Shown here in pieces: positions 7,521 to 15,241 of a stretch of 64,000 nt of DNA. A program made the position numbers and the translations under genes. The notes under the pieces are model-generated. The model saw only the letters and a program-made list of their open reading frames with translations, was not told where the DNA came from and did not search any database. Numbering within the stretch: the first letter of the stretch is position 1; each line of letters begins with the position of its first letter. Source of the DNA: Thermus caldilimi (GTDB lineage Bacteria; Deinococcota; Deinococci; Deinococcales; Thermaceae); NCBI RefSeq assembly GCF_004684245.1, contig NZ_CP038452.1, positions 434,001 to 498,000 of the forward strand, written 5' to 3'.

Positions 7521-8632
7521 ACCCCGCCTGGCGTTTCGTGGTGGCCATCGGCTTGGTGAGCCTTTTTGCTGATCTTACCTACGAGGGAGGGCGCAGTATT
7601 GCTGGAGCCTTCCTGGAAACCCTCGGCTCCTCTGCAGCCCTGGTAGGCTTTGTTGCCGGGTTTGGGGAATTTCTAGGCTACTTGGTGCGCTTGGTTTCCG
7701 GAGGGCTTGCAGACCGGTTTCGGTTTCACTGGCCCCTTCTCTACCTGGGCTACGGGGTGAACCTGCTCTCGGTGCCGGCTCTGGCCTTGGCCCAAGGTCC
7801 TGTGGGGGCGGGCCTGCTTCTTTTTCTGGAACGCCTCGGGAAAGGTCTGCGCACTCCTGCCCGCGATGCCCTTCTGGCTAGGGCCGGGAAGGAGGTGGGT
7901 CACGGTAGGGTCTTTGGCCTGCACGAGACGGTGGACCAGATAGGTGCCTTTCTGGGCCCCTTGCTGGTGGCCTTGGGGGTAGCCCTGGGAGGCTACCGTC
8001 TCGGTTTTGCCTTCCTTCTTCTTCCCGCCCTCCTGGCCTTAGGCTTCCTCCTTCGGGCGCGCGGCCTCGAGCTCCAGGAGGAGAGGGTCCTTCAGGTCCA
8101 GCCCCTGCCCTCGGGCTTTTCCCTTTACCCGCTTTACAGCGCTCTCTTCGCCTTGGGATTCGTGCACTTTCAGCTTCTGGCCTTTCATCTGGAAAAGCTG
8201 GGGGCCGGGCCGGTACATATCCCCCTTTTCTACGCTTTAGCCATGGGTGCGGATGCCCTTTTTGCCCTCCTGGGTGGCCTGGCTTTTGACCGCTTGGGCC
8301 TAAGAAGCTTGTTCTTTGCTCCCCTTTTCGCCCTCGCAGCCCCCCTCCTCCTGGGGAATAACCCGGCCCTTTGGTGGACGGGCAGCTTCCTTTGGGGAGG
8401 GGCTCTGGGGCTGCAGGAAAGCGTCCTGCGGGCCGGGGTGGGCCACCTAGGGGGTTCGGCCTTTGCCTACGGGGTTTTCGACACGGCCTTCGGCTTTGCC
8501 TGGTTCTTGGGAAGCGTGGCCATGGGTTTCCTTTACGAGACCTCGCCGGTTCGTGCGATGGCCTTCGTAGGCGGCAGCGAGGTCTTTGCCCTCCTTGCCC
8601 TCCTTGCCCTTCTGGCTCGCATACGGAGGTAG
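7517..8632 (+). CDS. Major facilitator superfamily transporter (fluoride operon)
   Basis: A 371-residue membrane protein with 11-12 hydrophobic segments. It has an MFS-like loop 2-3 motif (G-G-L-A-D-R-F, about residues 63-69) and a repeat of it in the second half (G-L-A-F-D-R-L-G-L-R). The cytoplasmic segment E-R-L-G-K-G-L-R-T-P-A-R-D resembles drug-efflux MFS proteins. The start overlaps the DUF190 stop by 4 nt. The substrate is unknown; fluoride-responsive expression is inferred from operon position. Confidence 0.78.
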   Translation: MNPAWRFVVAIGLVSLFADLTYEGGRSIAGAFLETLGSSAALVGFVAGFGEFLGYLVRLVSGGLADRFRFHWPLLYLGYGVNLLSVPALALAQGPVGAGLLLFLERLGKGLRTPARDALLARAGKEVGHGRVFGLHETVDQIGAFLGPLLVALGVALGGYRLGFAFLLLPALLALGFLLRARGLELQEERVLQVQPLPSGFSLYPLYSALFALGFVHFQLLAFHLEKLGAGPVHIPLFYALAMGADALFALLGGLAFDRLGLRSLFFAPLFALAAPLLLGNNPALWWTGSFLWGGALGLQESVLRAGVGHLGGSAFAYGVFDTAFGFAWFLGSVAMGFLYETSPVRAMAFVGGSEVFALLALLALLARIRR

Positions 8633-8637
8633 AGACC

Positions 8638-9246
8638 ATGGGGTTTTTCAGCCGGAATCGTCCGAAACCCAAGGATGCGGAAAGCGACCGCATGGTGGAG
8701 GAACTCAGGGCCAGCCTGGCCAAAGCGCAGGAGGAAATCGCCTTTCTGCGCTCGCAAAACGATCGTCTAAGCCAGGAAGCGGCGCCCGCCTTGAAGGAAA
8801 ACGCGGTGTTGCGTTACGAACTCTTCAAGTGCCAAACGGACCGTCAGGTGTTGGAGTTCCACCTCTTTGGCCTGCGCGCCGAGCTGGGAGGGGCTCTGGC
8901 CCTTTTAGCCCGCTTGGCTCCGGGCGAACCCCCGAAGGAGCAGGCTGTGCTCCAGGCCTTTTTGGATCTGATGGAGGTGGGGCGGCGCCTGGGGGTGGAG
9001 GTCAGGGAACTCTACGAAGCGGAAACGCTGGCCAAGCGCTCCCTGGATGGGCCGCAGGGGTTTGATCCGGAGCGCTTTCTCCGTCTGCGCCTTGTCGGCA
9101 TCCTGGCAGCTGTGGAGCGGATCCTAGGGGAGGAAATCCGGAGGGCGGAGCGGCCCGGGGAAGCCCTTGCCGGGTTCCCCGAGCATCTTCAGGAACTCCG
9201 TCAGCTCCTGGCCAAGGCCCTCTCCTCTTGGGCGGGGGCCAATTAG
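8638..9246 (+). CDS. Coiled-coil cytoplasmic protein of unknown function (last gene of fluoride operon)
   Basis: The start at 8638 is chosen for its GGAGGT site and lies 5 nt after the MFS stop. The 202-residue product begins with M-G-F-F-S-R-N-R. Residues about 15-75 then form a heptad-rich coiled coil (E-E-L-R-A-S-L-A-K-A-Q-E-E-I-A-F-L). The rest is alpha-helical, Leu/Glu/Arg-rich, with no membrane segment. I recognise no domain. It converges on the MutS-like pair, with only 7 nt between the stop codons. Confidence 0.6.
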   Translation: MGFFSRNRPKPKDAESDRMVEELRASLAKAQEEIAFLRSQNDRLSQEAAPALKENAVLRYELFKCQTDRQVLEFHLFGLRAELGGALALLARLAPGEPPKEQAVLQAFLDLMEVGRRLGVEVRELYEAETLAKRSLDGPQGFDPERFLRLRLVGILAAVERILGEEIRRAERPGEALAGFPEHLQELRQLLAKALSSWAGAN

Positions 9247-9253
9247 GCCTTGC

Positions 9254-10714
9254 CTAGCCGAAGATCCGGCGCAGAAGGTCGAGGCCGTAGGCGGTGGGCT
9301 CGGGAGGTGCCTCCTTGAGGCGGTAGGTGCGCCGGCCGTCGGGGAGGCGCTCGGCTCTTAGAAAAAGGGCCTTGGCGTTGCCTAAGAAAGCTGCCGCCAG
9401 GGTGTAGAAATGGGTGACGAACACCACCCGTATCCCCCGTTCCACCAGGGCTTGGATCACCTGTGCCCCCAGTTCCGATCCCTCGGGCTCGCTGGTGGCC
9501 GCGAAGCTCTCGTTGAAGAGAAAGAGCGGCCGGGCGGTCAGGTGGTCCACCAGGTCGCTAAGCCGCCTGAGCTCCTCCTCAAACCTCCCCGCCTCGAGGG
9601 ATGGGTCCTCTTCCCGTTTGAAGTGCGTGAATAGGCCGTCCACCAGCCCGCTTTCAAAGAACTCGGCTCCCACGAAAAGCCCGGCCTGCATCATGATTTG
9701 GGCTAGGCCTAGGCTACGCAAAAAGGTGGTCTTGCCCCCGCGGTTTGCCCCAGTGATCAGAATCGGGTTCTTGCCGTGGGCTTCCAGATGGTTGCCCACC
9801 GCATACCCTTGCCGAAGGGCAAGGCCCACATCGTAGAGGTTGCGGAAGGCTAGGCGAACCCCTTCGGCAGGAACGGGAAAGGCTAAAGGCAGGCCTAGTG
9901 CCCGAAGCCTGTTGGCCAGCCGGATGGCTCCCAGGAGAAAGCCTACCTCGGCTCGGAGAGCCTCGAAGAACCGGGTGACTTCTTCCACCGCCAGCGCCAA
10001 GGCGCGTGCGGCGGCAAACACCCCTCTCTCCCGAAACTCCCCCAGGATCCTTGCCCCAGCCTCGTCCCGGGGGTGAAGGGTGAGAGTGAAGGCCTTCGGC
10101 CTGCTGCCGAAGGGCCAGGGGATGGGGTTTCTTTTCGGGAGCAAGAGGGTGTAGTCCCGGCTCCTTCCCCCTGGGCCCAAGGAAGCCGTCATCCAGATTC
10201 CTTGGGGAAAGCGCAGGGCTCGAAGGTGCCCTTCCGCTTCCCGGAAAAACTCCGGGGTGAGGTGGGCAGCCAGCTGATCCTTGAGACTCCGAAAGCCCCT
10301 CGTGGCCAGGTGAGCCGATTCCAGGAGCTCCCGTACCCCTCGTAAGCCCTCCAGAAGGGCCTCCATCGCCTTGATGCCCCCGTAGAGATCGGGGCGATCC
10401 CGCCGGAAAAGACCCCAGGACTCCTTGCGTTTTTCTTGCAGGGTTTGCCCGGCCAGGCGGTAAAGCGCTTCTATGAGCCTGGGATGCTCTAAAGCCTCGC
10501 GGAGCACCTCCTGACGGTGGTGGATGACCCGGGCTTCCTGGGATAATCCCTGGGCCAGGACCTGGCGGGCTACGTCTAGCAGGTAGGTGTCGCCCTCCGC
10601 CATGGCCTCCAGGACCGTTCCCAACCCGAGGTCGTGTTCCACCTCGGCCCAGGAGTAGGGGAGGGGCTTGGCCAGGCTTAGGTCCTCGTCCGGGTGCAGG
10701 AGTCCCACCCTCAT
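9254..10714 (-). CDS. MutS-like ATPase A (lever and ATPase domains only), fluoride-controlled
   Basis: A 486-residue protein whose C-terminal third is a MutS/ABC-type ATPase. The Walker A is G-A-N-R-G-G-K-T-T (about 317) and the Walker B ends L-F-L-F-N-E-S. It is followed by a switch-like V-T-H-F. The N-terminal part is helical and matches a MutS core/lever arrangement; the mismatch-recognition domain of canonical MutS (F-x-E) is absent, so post-replicative mismatch recognition is unlikely. Walker B has Asn-Glu where MutS proteins usually have Asp-Glu. It overlaps the upstream paralogue by 4 nt, so the two products may form a heterodimer. The pair is preceded by a fluoride riboswitch. Confidence 0.8.
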   Translation of the reverse strand: MRVGLLHPDEDLSLAKPLPYSWAEVEHDLGLGTVLEAMAEGDTYLLDVARQVLAQGLSQEARVIHHRQEVLREALEHPRLIEALYRLAGQTLQEKRKESWGLFRRDRPDLYGGIKAMEALLEGLRGVRELLESAHLATRGFRSLKDQLAAHLTPEFFREAEGHLRALRFPQGIWMTASLGPGGRSRDYTLLLPKRNPIPWPFGSRPKAFTLTLHPRDEAGARILGEFRERGVFAAARALALAVEEVTRFFEALRAEVGFLLGAIRLANRLRALGLPLAFPVPAEGVRLAFRNLYDVGLALRQGYAVGNHLEAHGKNPILITGANRGGKTTFLRSLGLAQIMMQAGLFVGAEFFESGLVDGLFTHFKREEDPSLEAGRFEEELRRLSDLVDHLTARPLFLFNESFAATSEPEGSELGAQVIQALVERGIRVVFVTHFYTLAAAFLGNAKALFLRAERLPDGRRTYRLKEAPPEPTAYGLDLLRRIFG

Positions 10715-12258
10715 GCCCCGCCTCCTAGGCGGCGCTTCAGCGCCTCGTAGGTCAGTCCGTGTCTGGCCGCCAAGGCCAGGGCGTAGGCCTTACCCTCCGC
10801 AGGCTTTTCACGGATGTGGAACGTCCGCCTTGAGGGGTCACTGGGATCCACTTCTGCCACCAGGCTCCTGGTTCCGGGAAGACGGGCAAGCTCATCCAAG
10901 AACGTGACCACCAGGGCCAAGCTCCCCTTGTCGCGTATCTTTTCCAGCAGAAAGCGGCCTATCATCCTTGCATCCACGAGGGTAGCGGAGGCCAGGGGCT
11001 CGTTCAGGATGAGGAGGGAACGAGCCGTGGCCTGCTCAAGGATATCCCTTAGCCTCAACAGGTCTGATTCCAGCTTGCTTCTAAGGTCCTCGGGGTTTTC
11101 CCGGACTTCGAAGTGGCTGAGAATCCGGTCGGGTAGAAGGAGGCGGGCCCGTCTTCCGGGCACCGGAAGACCCAGGGAGAAGAGGTGGTGAACCTGGCCT
11201 ACCATACGGGCAAAGGTGGTCTTTCCCCCCTGGTTGGGCCCGGTGATCACGAGGATGTGCTCCCTTTCCACCCGAAAGTCGTTGGGTATGGGCACTTTTC
11301 CCTCGGCCACCAGCTTGGCTGCCAGGACCAGGTCGAAGGCTCCCTCCACGAAAAAGGGCGGGGTGTCCGCAGGTTCCGGGTAGGTAAAGGGAAGCCCCGC
11401 GGCACGCAAGGGGGAAAGAAAGTCCAGATAGGCCAGAAAGAAGCGCACTTCCCGCTCCAGCCGGGCCAGAACGGGGTCCAAAAACCCCTGATGGGTTGCA
11501 AAAAAGGACTGAAGGCGGGCAAAGGGCCCCGGGAAAAGAAGGGCCAGATGGTCCAGGAGCCACTCCTCTATGTGGTTGAGGATGGGGCCTTCTTCCATCC
11601 CGGGCTCTGGGAAGGTGGGGGAAGAAGGGCCGAAGAAGGGCCTGAAGGTTTCCATTATCCTCCGGCCGTAATCCCCTTCCCCCTGGTAGGCGCGAAGGGT
11701 AAGCCGCCCCTCGTGCACATGGAGCACGTAACGGAGCCCCTGCAGGTCCTGCCAGACGGTTTCTGCTTCCCGGCGTAGGTTGGAGAAGCCAGGGGATTGC
11801 AAGTAGGCCTCGAGGTGGGCGGCGTACGCCCTCAACCCTGGAGAATGGGGGGGAAGGAGGGACCAGTCCCGGCCCAAGGCCCCCACCCCCGCAAGGTAGG
11901 CCCGGGCGGCCTGCAGGTGGTAGAGGGCTTTTTGCCAGGGGTGCCGGGCCTTTTGCGAAAGCCCAAGCCGCCCCCGCACCTCCTCCATGGAGCGAAGGAA
12001 GCCCCGCAAGGAGGAGGCCTTTCCCTCCAGCTCCCGGCATACCGCCTGGCGGTGGAGCACTGCCGTTTTGTGATTGGGAAGGTTCCGGAAGAAGCTGAGG
12101 AGCCCAAAGCCGTCCTGGGAAGCAAGGAAGAGCCCCTCCAACTCGTCCAGAAGCAGATCCTGGAAGTAAGGAGGCGGGGGAACCTCCGGGGGGACCTCTT
12201 CCTCCGATCCCAAAAGGCTTGGCCTCCCCATCCATCGTAGAAGTTCCTCCTTGGCCAC
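10711..12258 (-). CDS. MutS-like ATPase B, first gene after the minus-strand fluoride riboswitch
   Basis: About 515 residues. The C-terminal ATPase has Walker A G-P-N-Q-G-G-K-T-T and Walker B L-L-I-L-N-E-P, with the same Asn-for-Asp change as its neighbour, and an S-x-x-x-S-D-L-L-R-L signature-like helix. The N-terminal half is helical (core/lever), without a mismatch-binding domain. The start is GTG: AGGAGG lies just upstream, and the GTG at 12258 has better spacing than the one at 12264, which abuts the ribosome site. It is separated from the riboswitch terminator by about ten bases, so its expression should require fluoride read-through. MutS-like genes have been noted among crcB-motif-associated genes, as I recall. 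Confidence 0.8.
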   Translation of the reverse strand: MAKEELLRWMGRPSLLGSEEEVPPEVPPPPYFQDLLLDELEGLFLASQDGFGLLSFFRNLPNHKTAVLHRQAVCRELEGKASSLRGFLRSMEEVRGRLGLSQKARHPWQKALYHLQAARAYLAGVGALGRDWSLLPPHSPGLRAYAAHLEAYLQSPGFSNLRREAETVWQDLQGLRYVLHVHEGRLTLRAYQGEGDYGRRIMETFRPFFGPSSPTFPEPGMEEGPILNHIEEWLLDHLALLFPGPFARLQSFFATHQGFLDPVLARLEREVRFFLAYLDFLSPLRAAGLPFTYPEPADTPPFFVEGAFDLVLAAKLVAEGKVPIPNDFRVEREHILVITGPNQGGKTTFARMVGQVHHLFSLGLPVPGRRARLLLPDRILSHFEVRENPEDLRSKLESDLLRLRDILEQATARSLLILNEPLASATLVDARMIGRFLLEKIRDKGSLALVVTFLDELARLPGTRSLVAEVDPSDPSRRTFHIREKPAEGKAYALALAARHGLTYEALKRRLGGGA

Positions 12259-12274
12259 GGCCACCTCCTAATAG

Positions 12275-12303
12275 AAAAACTCCTACCGGTTTCCCGGTAG
12301 GAG
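12275..12303 (-). terminator. Riboswitch-controlled intrinsic terminator before the MutS-like pair
   Basis: On the minus strand CTCCTACCGG and CCGGTAGGAG form a 10-bp perfect stem (12280-12303) followed by TTTTTC. Its 5' arm is the 3' segment of the fluoride aptamer, so formation of one excludes the other. Confidence 0.9.
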
Positions 12304-12344
12304 TCATCAGCCCGTTTCGGGCGGTTCAGGCGGACTCCATCGCC
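12296..12344 (-). ncRNA. Second fluoride riboswitch (crcB motif) aptamer
   Basis: Read on the minus strand the element runs GGCGATGG, CGCC (GGCG/CGCC stem), TGAACC, a GCCCG/CGGGC hairpin with an AAA loop, GCTGATGAC, CTCCTACC. The long-range helix is GGAGTC with GACTCC. In the other copy it is GGGGCC with GGCTCC, so two positions have changed while pairing is kept. That covariation supports both elements as functional RNAs. It controls the two MutS-like ATPase genes. Confidence 0.93.
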
Positions 12345-12352
12345 CTCTCTTT

Positions 12353-12358
12353 AGTATA
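12353..12358 (-). promoter_or_regulatory. -10 box of the MutS-like operon promoter
   Basis: TATACT on the minus strand lies 9 bp upstream of the aptamer start. The matching -35 would fall inside the 3' end of the upstream secreted-protein gene, where no strong consensus is visible. Confidence 0.45.
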
Positions 12359-12365
12359 CCTCCCC

Positions 12366-12782
12366 TTAAGGTTTTTTGGGGGCATGGGCTGCCGGTGCGG
12401 TGACCTTAACCGTCACCAAATTGCCGTCTTTGCCAATAGCCACATGGCGGTTCTTAAGCAGGATGGCCAGGGTGTAGGTGCTCTTCCCAATGTGCACCCG
12501 CAGGGCCTCGAGGCTACTGGCCTTTCCCACCACGGCGTAGCGATAGCTCTTCCCGTGGGGCAAGGCGAAGACCACGTAGGCTGCCTTGCCCAGCTCCTCG
12601 GCGCTCGGCAACATGCCCTTGCCCGTCTGCCACATCGCCAAACCCTTGGCATCTTCCAGGACGATGGCCGTACCCGGGGGCAGTGCCCTGGGCGGGAACA
12701 CGCTGGACACCTTGAGGCCGCCACCCATGGGCGCTGCCAGGGCCAGAGCCGAAACCATAAGGAACCCAAGCATCCGTTTCAT
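12366..12782 (-). CDS. Small secreted protein of unknown function
   Basis: A 138-residue protein with a signal peptide (residues 1-16, M-K-R-M-L-G-F-L-M-V). The mature part is beta-rich with a Lys/Pro/Ala tail. I recognise no family. It starts 17 nt after the kinase stop on the same strand. It is therefore probably the last gene of the cytochrome c552/regulator/kinase operon, and a candidate sensor partner or target of that system. Confidence 0.6.
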   Translation of the reverse strand: MKRMLGFLMVSALALAAPMGGGLKVSSVFPPRALPPGTAIVLEDAKGLAMWQTGKGMLPSAEELGKAAYVVFALPHGKSYRYAVVGKASSLEALRVHIGKSTYTLAILLKNRHVAIGKDGNLVTVKVTAPAAHAPKKP

Positions 12783-12799
12783 CCCTTCACCTCCGGAGC

Positions 12800-14049
12800 C
12801 TACGCTCCAAGGTCCATTGAAGGGGAAGAGGCTGAAGGGGGCCTGAAGAGCAGGCGGATCCGGAACCCGCCCTCCTGGGCAAGGTGGAGATTCGCTCCCA
12901 AGGCCTCGGCCACCTGGCGCACCACCCTCAGGCCCAAGCCCTCCCGGGCCCTGGGGGATGGTCCCGGTCCCTCATCTTGGACCTCCAGGTAAGCCTGCCC
13001 ATCCGTGGTCCCCGTCCGCACGTACACCGTACCTTGGCCGTGAAGGAGGGCGTTGTGAACCAGGTTGTTCAAGGCCCTCTCCAAGAGGCGGGGATCGGCC
13101 ACGGCTTTGGCCGGTTGGGTTTCCAGGATGAGTTCCCGCCCCCTGGCCACCGCCAAGGGTTGGAAGCGGTCGAAGGCCAGACCCGCCAGCTCGGGGAGGT
13201 CCACCTCCACCAGGCGCAGGTCCTGGGACTGGGTTCGGGAGAGGGCGAGGAGGTTTTCCGCCAGGGCCTCGAGGCGCTCCGCCTGGACCTTTAGCTTGGC
13301 CAGGGCGTCCCGTTCCAAGTGGGGAGCCTTGAGCAGGCGCTCCAACCCCACCCGAAAGGCGGCAATGGGGGTGCGCAGTTCATGGCTGGCTAAGGCCAGG
13401 AAGGCCTGCTCCCGCTCTCGTTCCGCCTTAAGGGTGCGCAGGAGCTTGGCAAAGGCCTGGGCAAGGCGGGCCACCTCGTCACGGCCCCCGGGGGCTCCAC
13501 CACCTGGAAGCGCATGGCCCCGTCGGCCAAGCGGCGCAAGGGGCTGAGGGCCAGTCCCGCTAGGAAGTAGGCCAGCACCCCGGTGACCACCCCCACCAGG
13601 AAGAGAAGGGGCAGGCCCAGGCGTAGGTAAAGGAGGGCCAGGTGTTCCACCACGCCCAGGGGCTGGGCCACCACCAAGCGGTACTCTTGGCTCTCGAGGG
13701 TATAGATGCGCCAACCAGCCAGGCTTTGGGGGGTTTTGCCCTGGACCGAGCGTAGAAAAAGGGGAGGAGCAGAAAGCCCACCCGACCAAACCAGTTCTCC
13801 CTTGCGGTAGAGCCAGGCTGCTCCCGGGAGTTCCCCTGCCAGCACCTCCTGCTCCACCTCGGGGGGCACCAGGTGGTCGGGCTCTTCCCGAACGGTTTCC
13901 AGGAGGACCTTGGCCTGGAGCTTTAGGGCGTGGTCCACCTCAGCCAGGGCCAAGCGAACCAGGAACAGGCTGGAGAGCCAGAGCCCTAACCCCAGCCCCG
14001 AGAGGGCTAGGGCTGCGGTGATCAAGGCAAGGCGGAGGCGCAAGCTCAT
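12800..14049 (-). CDS. Sensor histidine kinase, frame broken by one apparently missing base
   Basis: Two frames together encode one kinase of about 416 residues. The first (from 14049) gives a membrane helix, an extracytoplasmic sensor segment, a second helix and the start of a HAMP linker. The second gives the rest of HAMP (R-D-E-V-A-R-L-A-Q-A-F), the H-box A-S-H-E-L-R-T-P, the N-box N-N-L-V-H-N and a G-L-G-L ATP lid. The switch point is the CCCCC-GGGGG run at 13485-13494, where one extra G on the minus strand restores a continuous protein. It overlaps its response regulator by 4 nt. I infer a sequencing error more than decay. Confidence 0.8.
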
Positions 14050-14708
14050 CCGGGAACACGGTAGCCTAGGCCCCGGATGGTTTCAATGACCTCCTCGCCC
14101 AGCTTCTTGCGCAGGTTCTTCACATAGACCTCCACCAGGTTGGACTCCCCCTCGTAGCCGGGCCCCCAGATCCGCTCCAGGATCTCATCCTTGGAGAAAA
14201 CCCTTCCGCGGTTAAGGACGAGGAGTTCCAGCACCTGGTATTCCTTAGCGGTGAGGCCAATGGGAAGGCCGCCCTTGAGGACCCTCCGGGCTTCCACCTC
14301 CAGGACCACTTCTCCCACTTCCACCCGCCTGGGCCGCACCTCTCCCCTGCGGAGGAGGGCCCGTATGCGGGCAACCAGTTCGGAAAGGGCGAAGGGCTTG
14401 GTCAGGTAGTCCTCGCCCAGCTCGAGGCCGTGGAGCCGGTCGTCCAGGGCATCCTTGGCGGTCAGGAAGAGGATGGGTTGGGTGAAGCCCGCCTCCCGCA
14501 GGGTGCGGGCCAGGTGGAATCCCGCCTCTTCCCCTTCGGGAAGGCGCACATCCAACACCAGGGCCTGGAAAGGAACATCCCACAAGGCCTCCCAGGCCTC
14601 CTCCTGGGAGGTGGCCCAGACCACCTGGAAGCCATGCTCTTCCAGGGCCTGGGTTACGGTCCTTCCCAGGTCGGGATCGTCCTCCACCAGGAGAAGCCTC
14701 GTACCCAT
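14046..14708 (-). CDS. OmpR-family response regulator
   Basis: A 220-residue regulator. The receiver domain has acidic residues E9-D10-D11, phosphoacceptor Asp53 (L-V-L-D-V-R-L-P) and Lys in Y-L-T-K-P-F. The C-terminal winged helix (about 130-220) ends in E-T-I-R-G-L-G-Y-R-V-P. It is placed between a cytochrome c552 gene (1-codon-phase TGATG overlap) and its cognate kinase. It is therefore a DNA-binding output for a redox- or metal-linked two-component system. Family members bind 11-bp direct repeats like those seen at 187-203 and 1715-1731, but no link is proven. Confidence 0.92.
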   Translation of the reverse strand: MGTRLLLVEDDPDLGRTVTQALEEHGFQVVWATSQEEAWEALWDVPFQALVLDVRLPEGEEAGFHLARTLREAGFTQPILFLTAKDALDDRLHGLELGEDYLTKPFALSELVARIRALLRRGEVRPRRVEVGEVVLEVEARRVLKGGLPIGLTAKEYQVLELLVLNRGRVFSKDEILERIWGPGYEGESNLVEVYVKNLRKKLGEEVIETIRGLGYRVPG

Positions 14709-15154
14709 CAGAGCTTCAAAGTCTGCCGCAAGGCGTAGACCTTCTGTGGCGTAAGCTTCCTGGCCCGCTCCTTTTTTACCTCATCTGCGGTGTAGGGCTT
14801 GAACCCGGCCGGGGGTTTGTTGCCGAAGGCGGTGGTGATGTGGTTAAGGATGGCGGCGATAAGGTCGTCCTTGAGCTGGGGCCCCCAGGCTGGCATGGAT
14901 CCGTTGTACGTCTGACCCTTCACCTTGATCTGTCCCTGCAGGCCAAACAGCACCACATCGAGCAGATAGGTCCGTCCGTCCTTCTTGGCCAGAATCTCGG
15001 GCACATGCCCAGCCAGCGGGGGGAAGGCCCCGGGTAGGCCCTGGCCATTGGCTTGGTGGCAGCTGGCGCAGTACTGTCCGTAAAGGGCCTGTCCGCTTTG
15101 TGCCGTGGCCAAACCTAGGAGAACCACCAAGGCCGCAAAGCCCAACTTCCTCAT
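14708..15154 (-). CDS. cycA: Cytochrome c552-type monoheme cytochrome
   Basis: A 148-residue exported electron carrier. Signal peptide residues 1-18, heme site C29-x-x-C32-H33, and a probable axial Met87 in N-G-S-M-P. The stretches G-Q-G-L-P-G-A-F-P-P-L-A-G-H-V and F-K-P-Y-T-A-D-E-V-K-K closely resemble Thermus cytochrome c552, the periplasmic donor to the ba3 oxidase. The long basic C-terminal extension is also typical. It has a GGAGGTGAAG ribosome site. It leads an operon with a two-component system. Confidence 0.88.
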   Translation of the reverse strand: MRKLGFAALVVLLGLATAQSGQALYGQYCASCHQANGQGLPGAFPPLAGHVPEILAKKDGRTYLLDVVLFGLQGQIKVKGQTYNGSMPAWGPQLKDDLIAAILNHITTAFGNKPPAGFKPYTADEVKKERARKLTPQKVYALRQTLKL

Positions 15155-15229
15155 GCTTCACCTCCAGGATTTCAGGGTACTCCAAGAGCTGAAGGGGAAA
15201 TGAAACCCCCCTGACTGGGGTCTTGGGTG

Positions 15230-15235
15230 TATCCT
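15230..15235 (+). promoter_or_regulatory. Candidate -10 box for a leaderless mntH transcript
   Basis: TATCCT sits six bases before the start codon at 15242 and no ribosome site is present. This suits a leaderless mRNA starting at the ATG. The -35 is unclear. Confidence 0.35.
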
Positions 15236-15241
15236 TAGGGC

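Noticed and set aside
11081-12307. 408-codon open frame overlapping MutS-like gene B
   Set aside because: Gly/Pro/Arg-rich with no domain; it runs through the riboswitch terminator and is a frame shadow.
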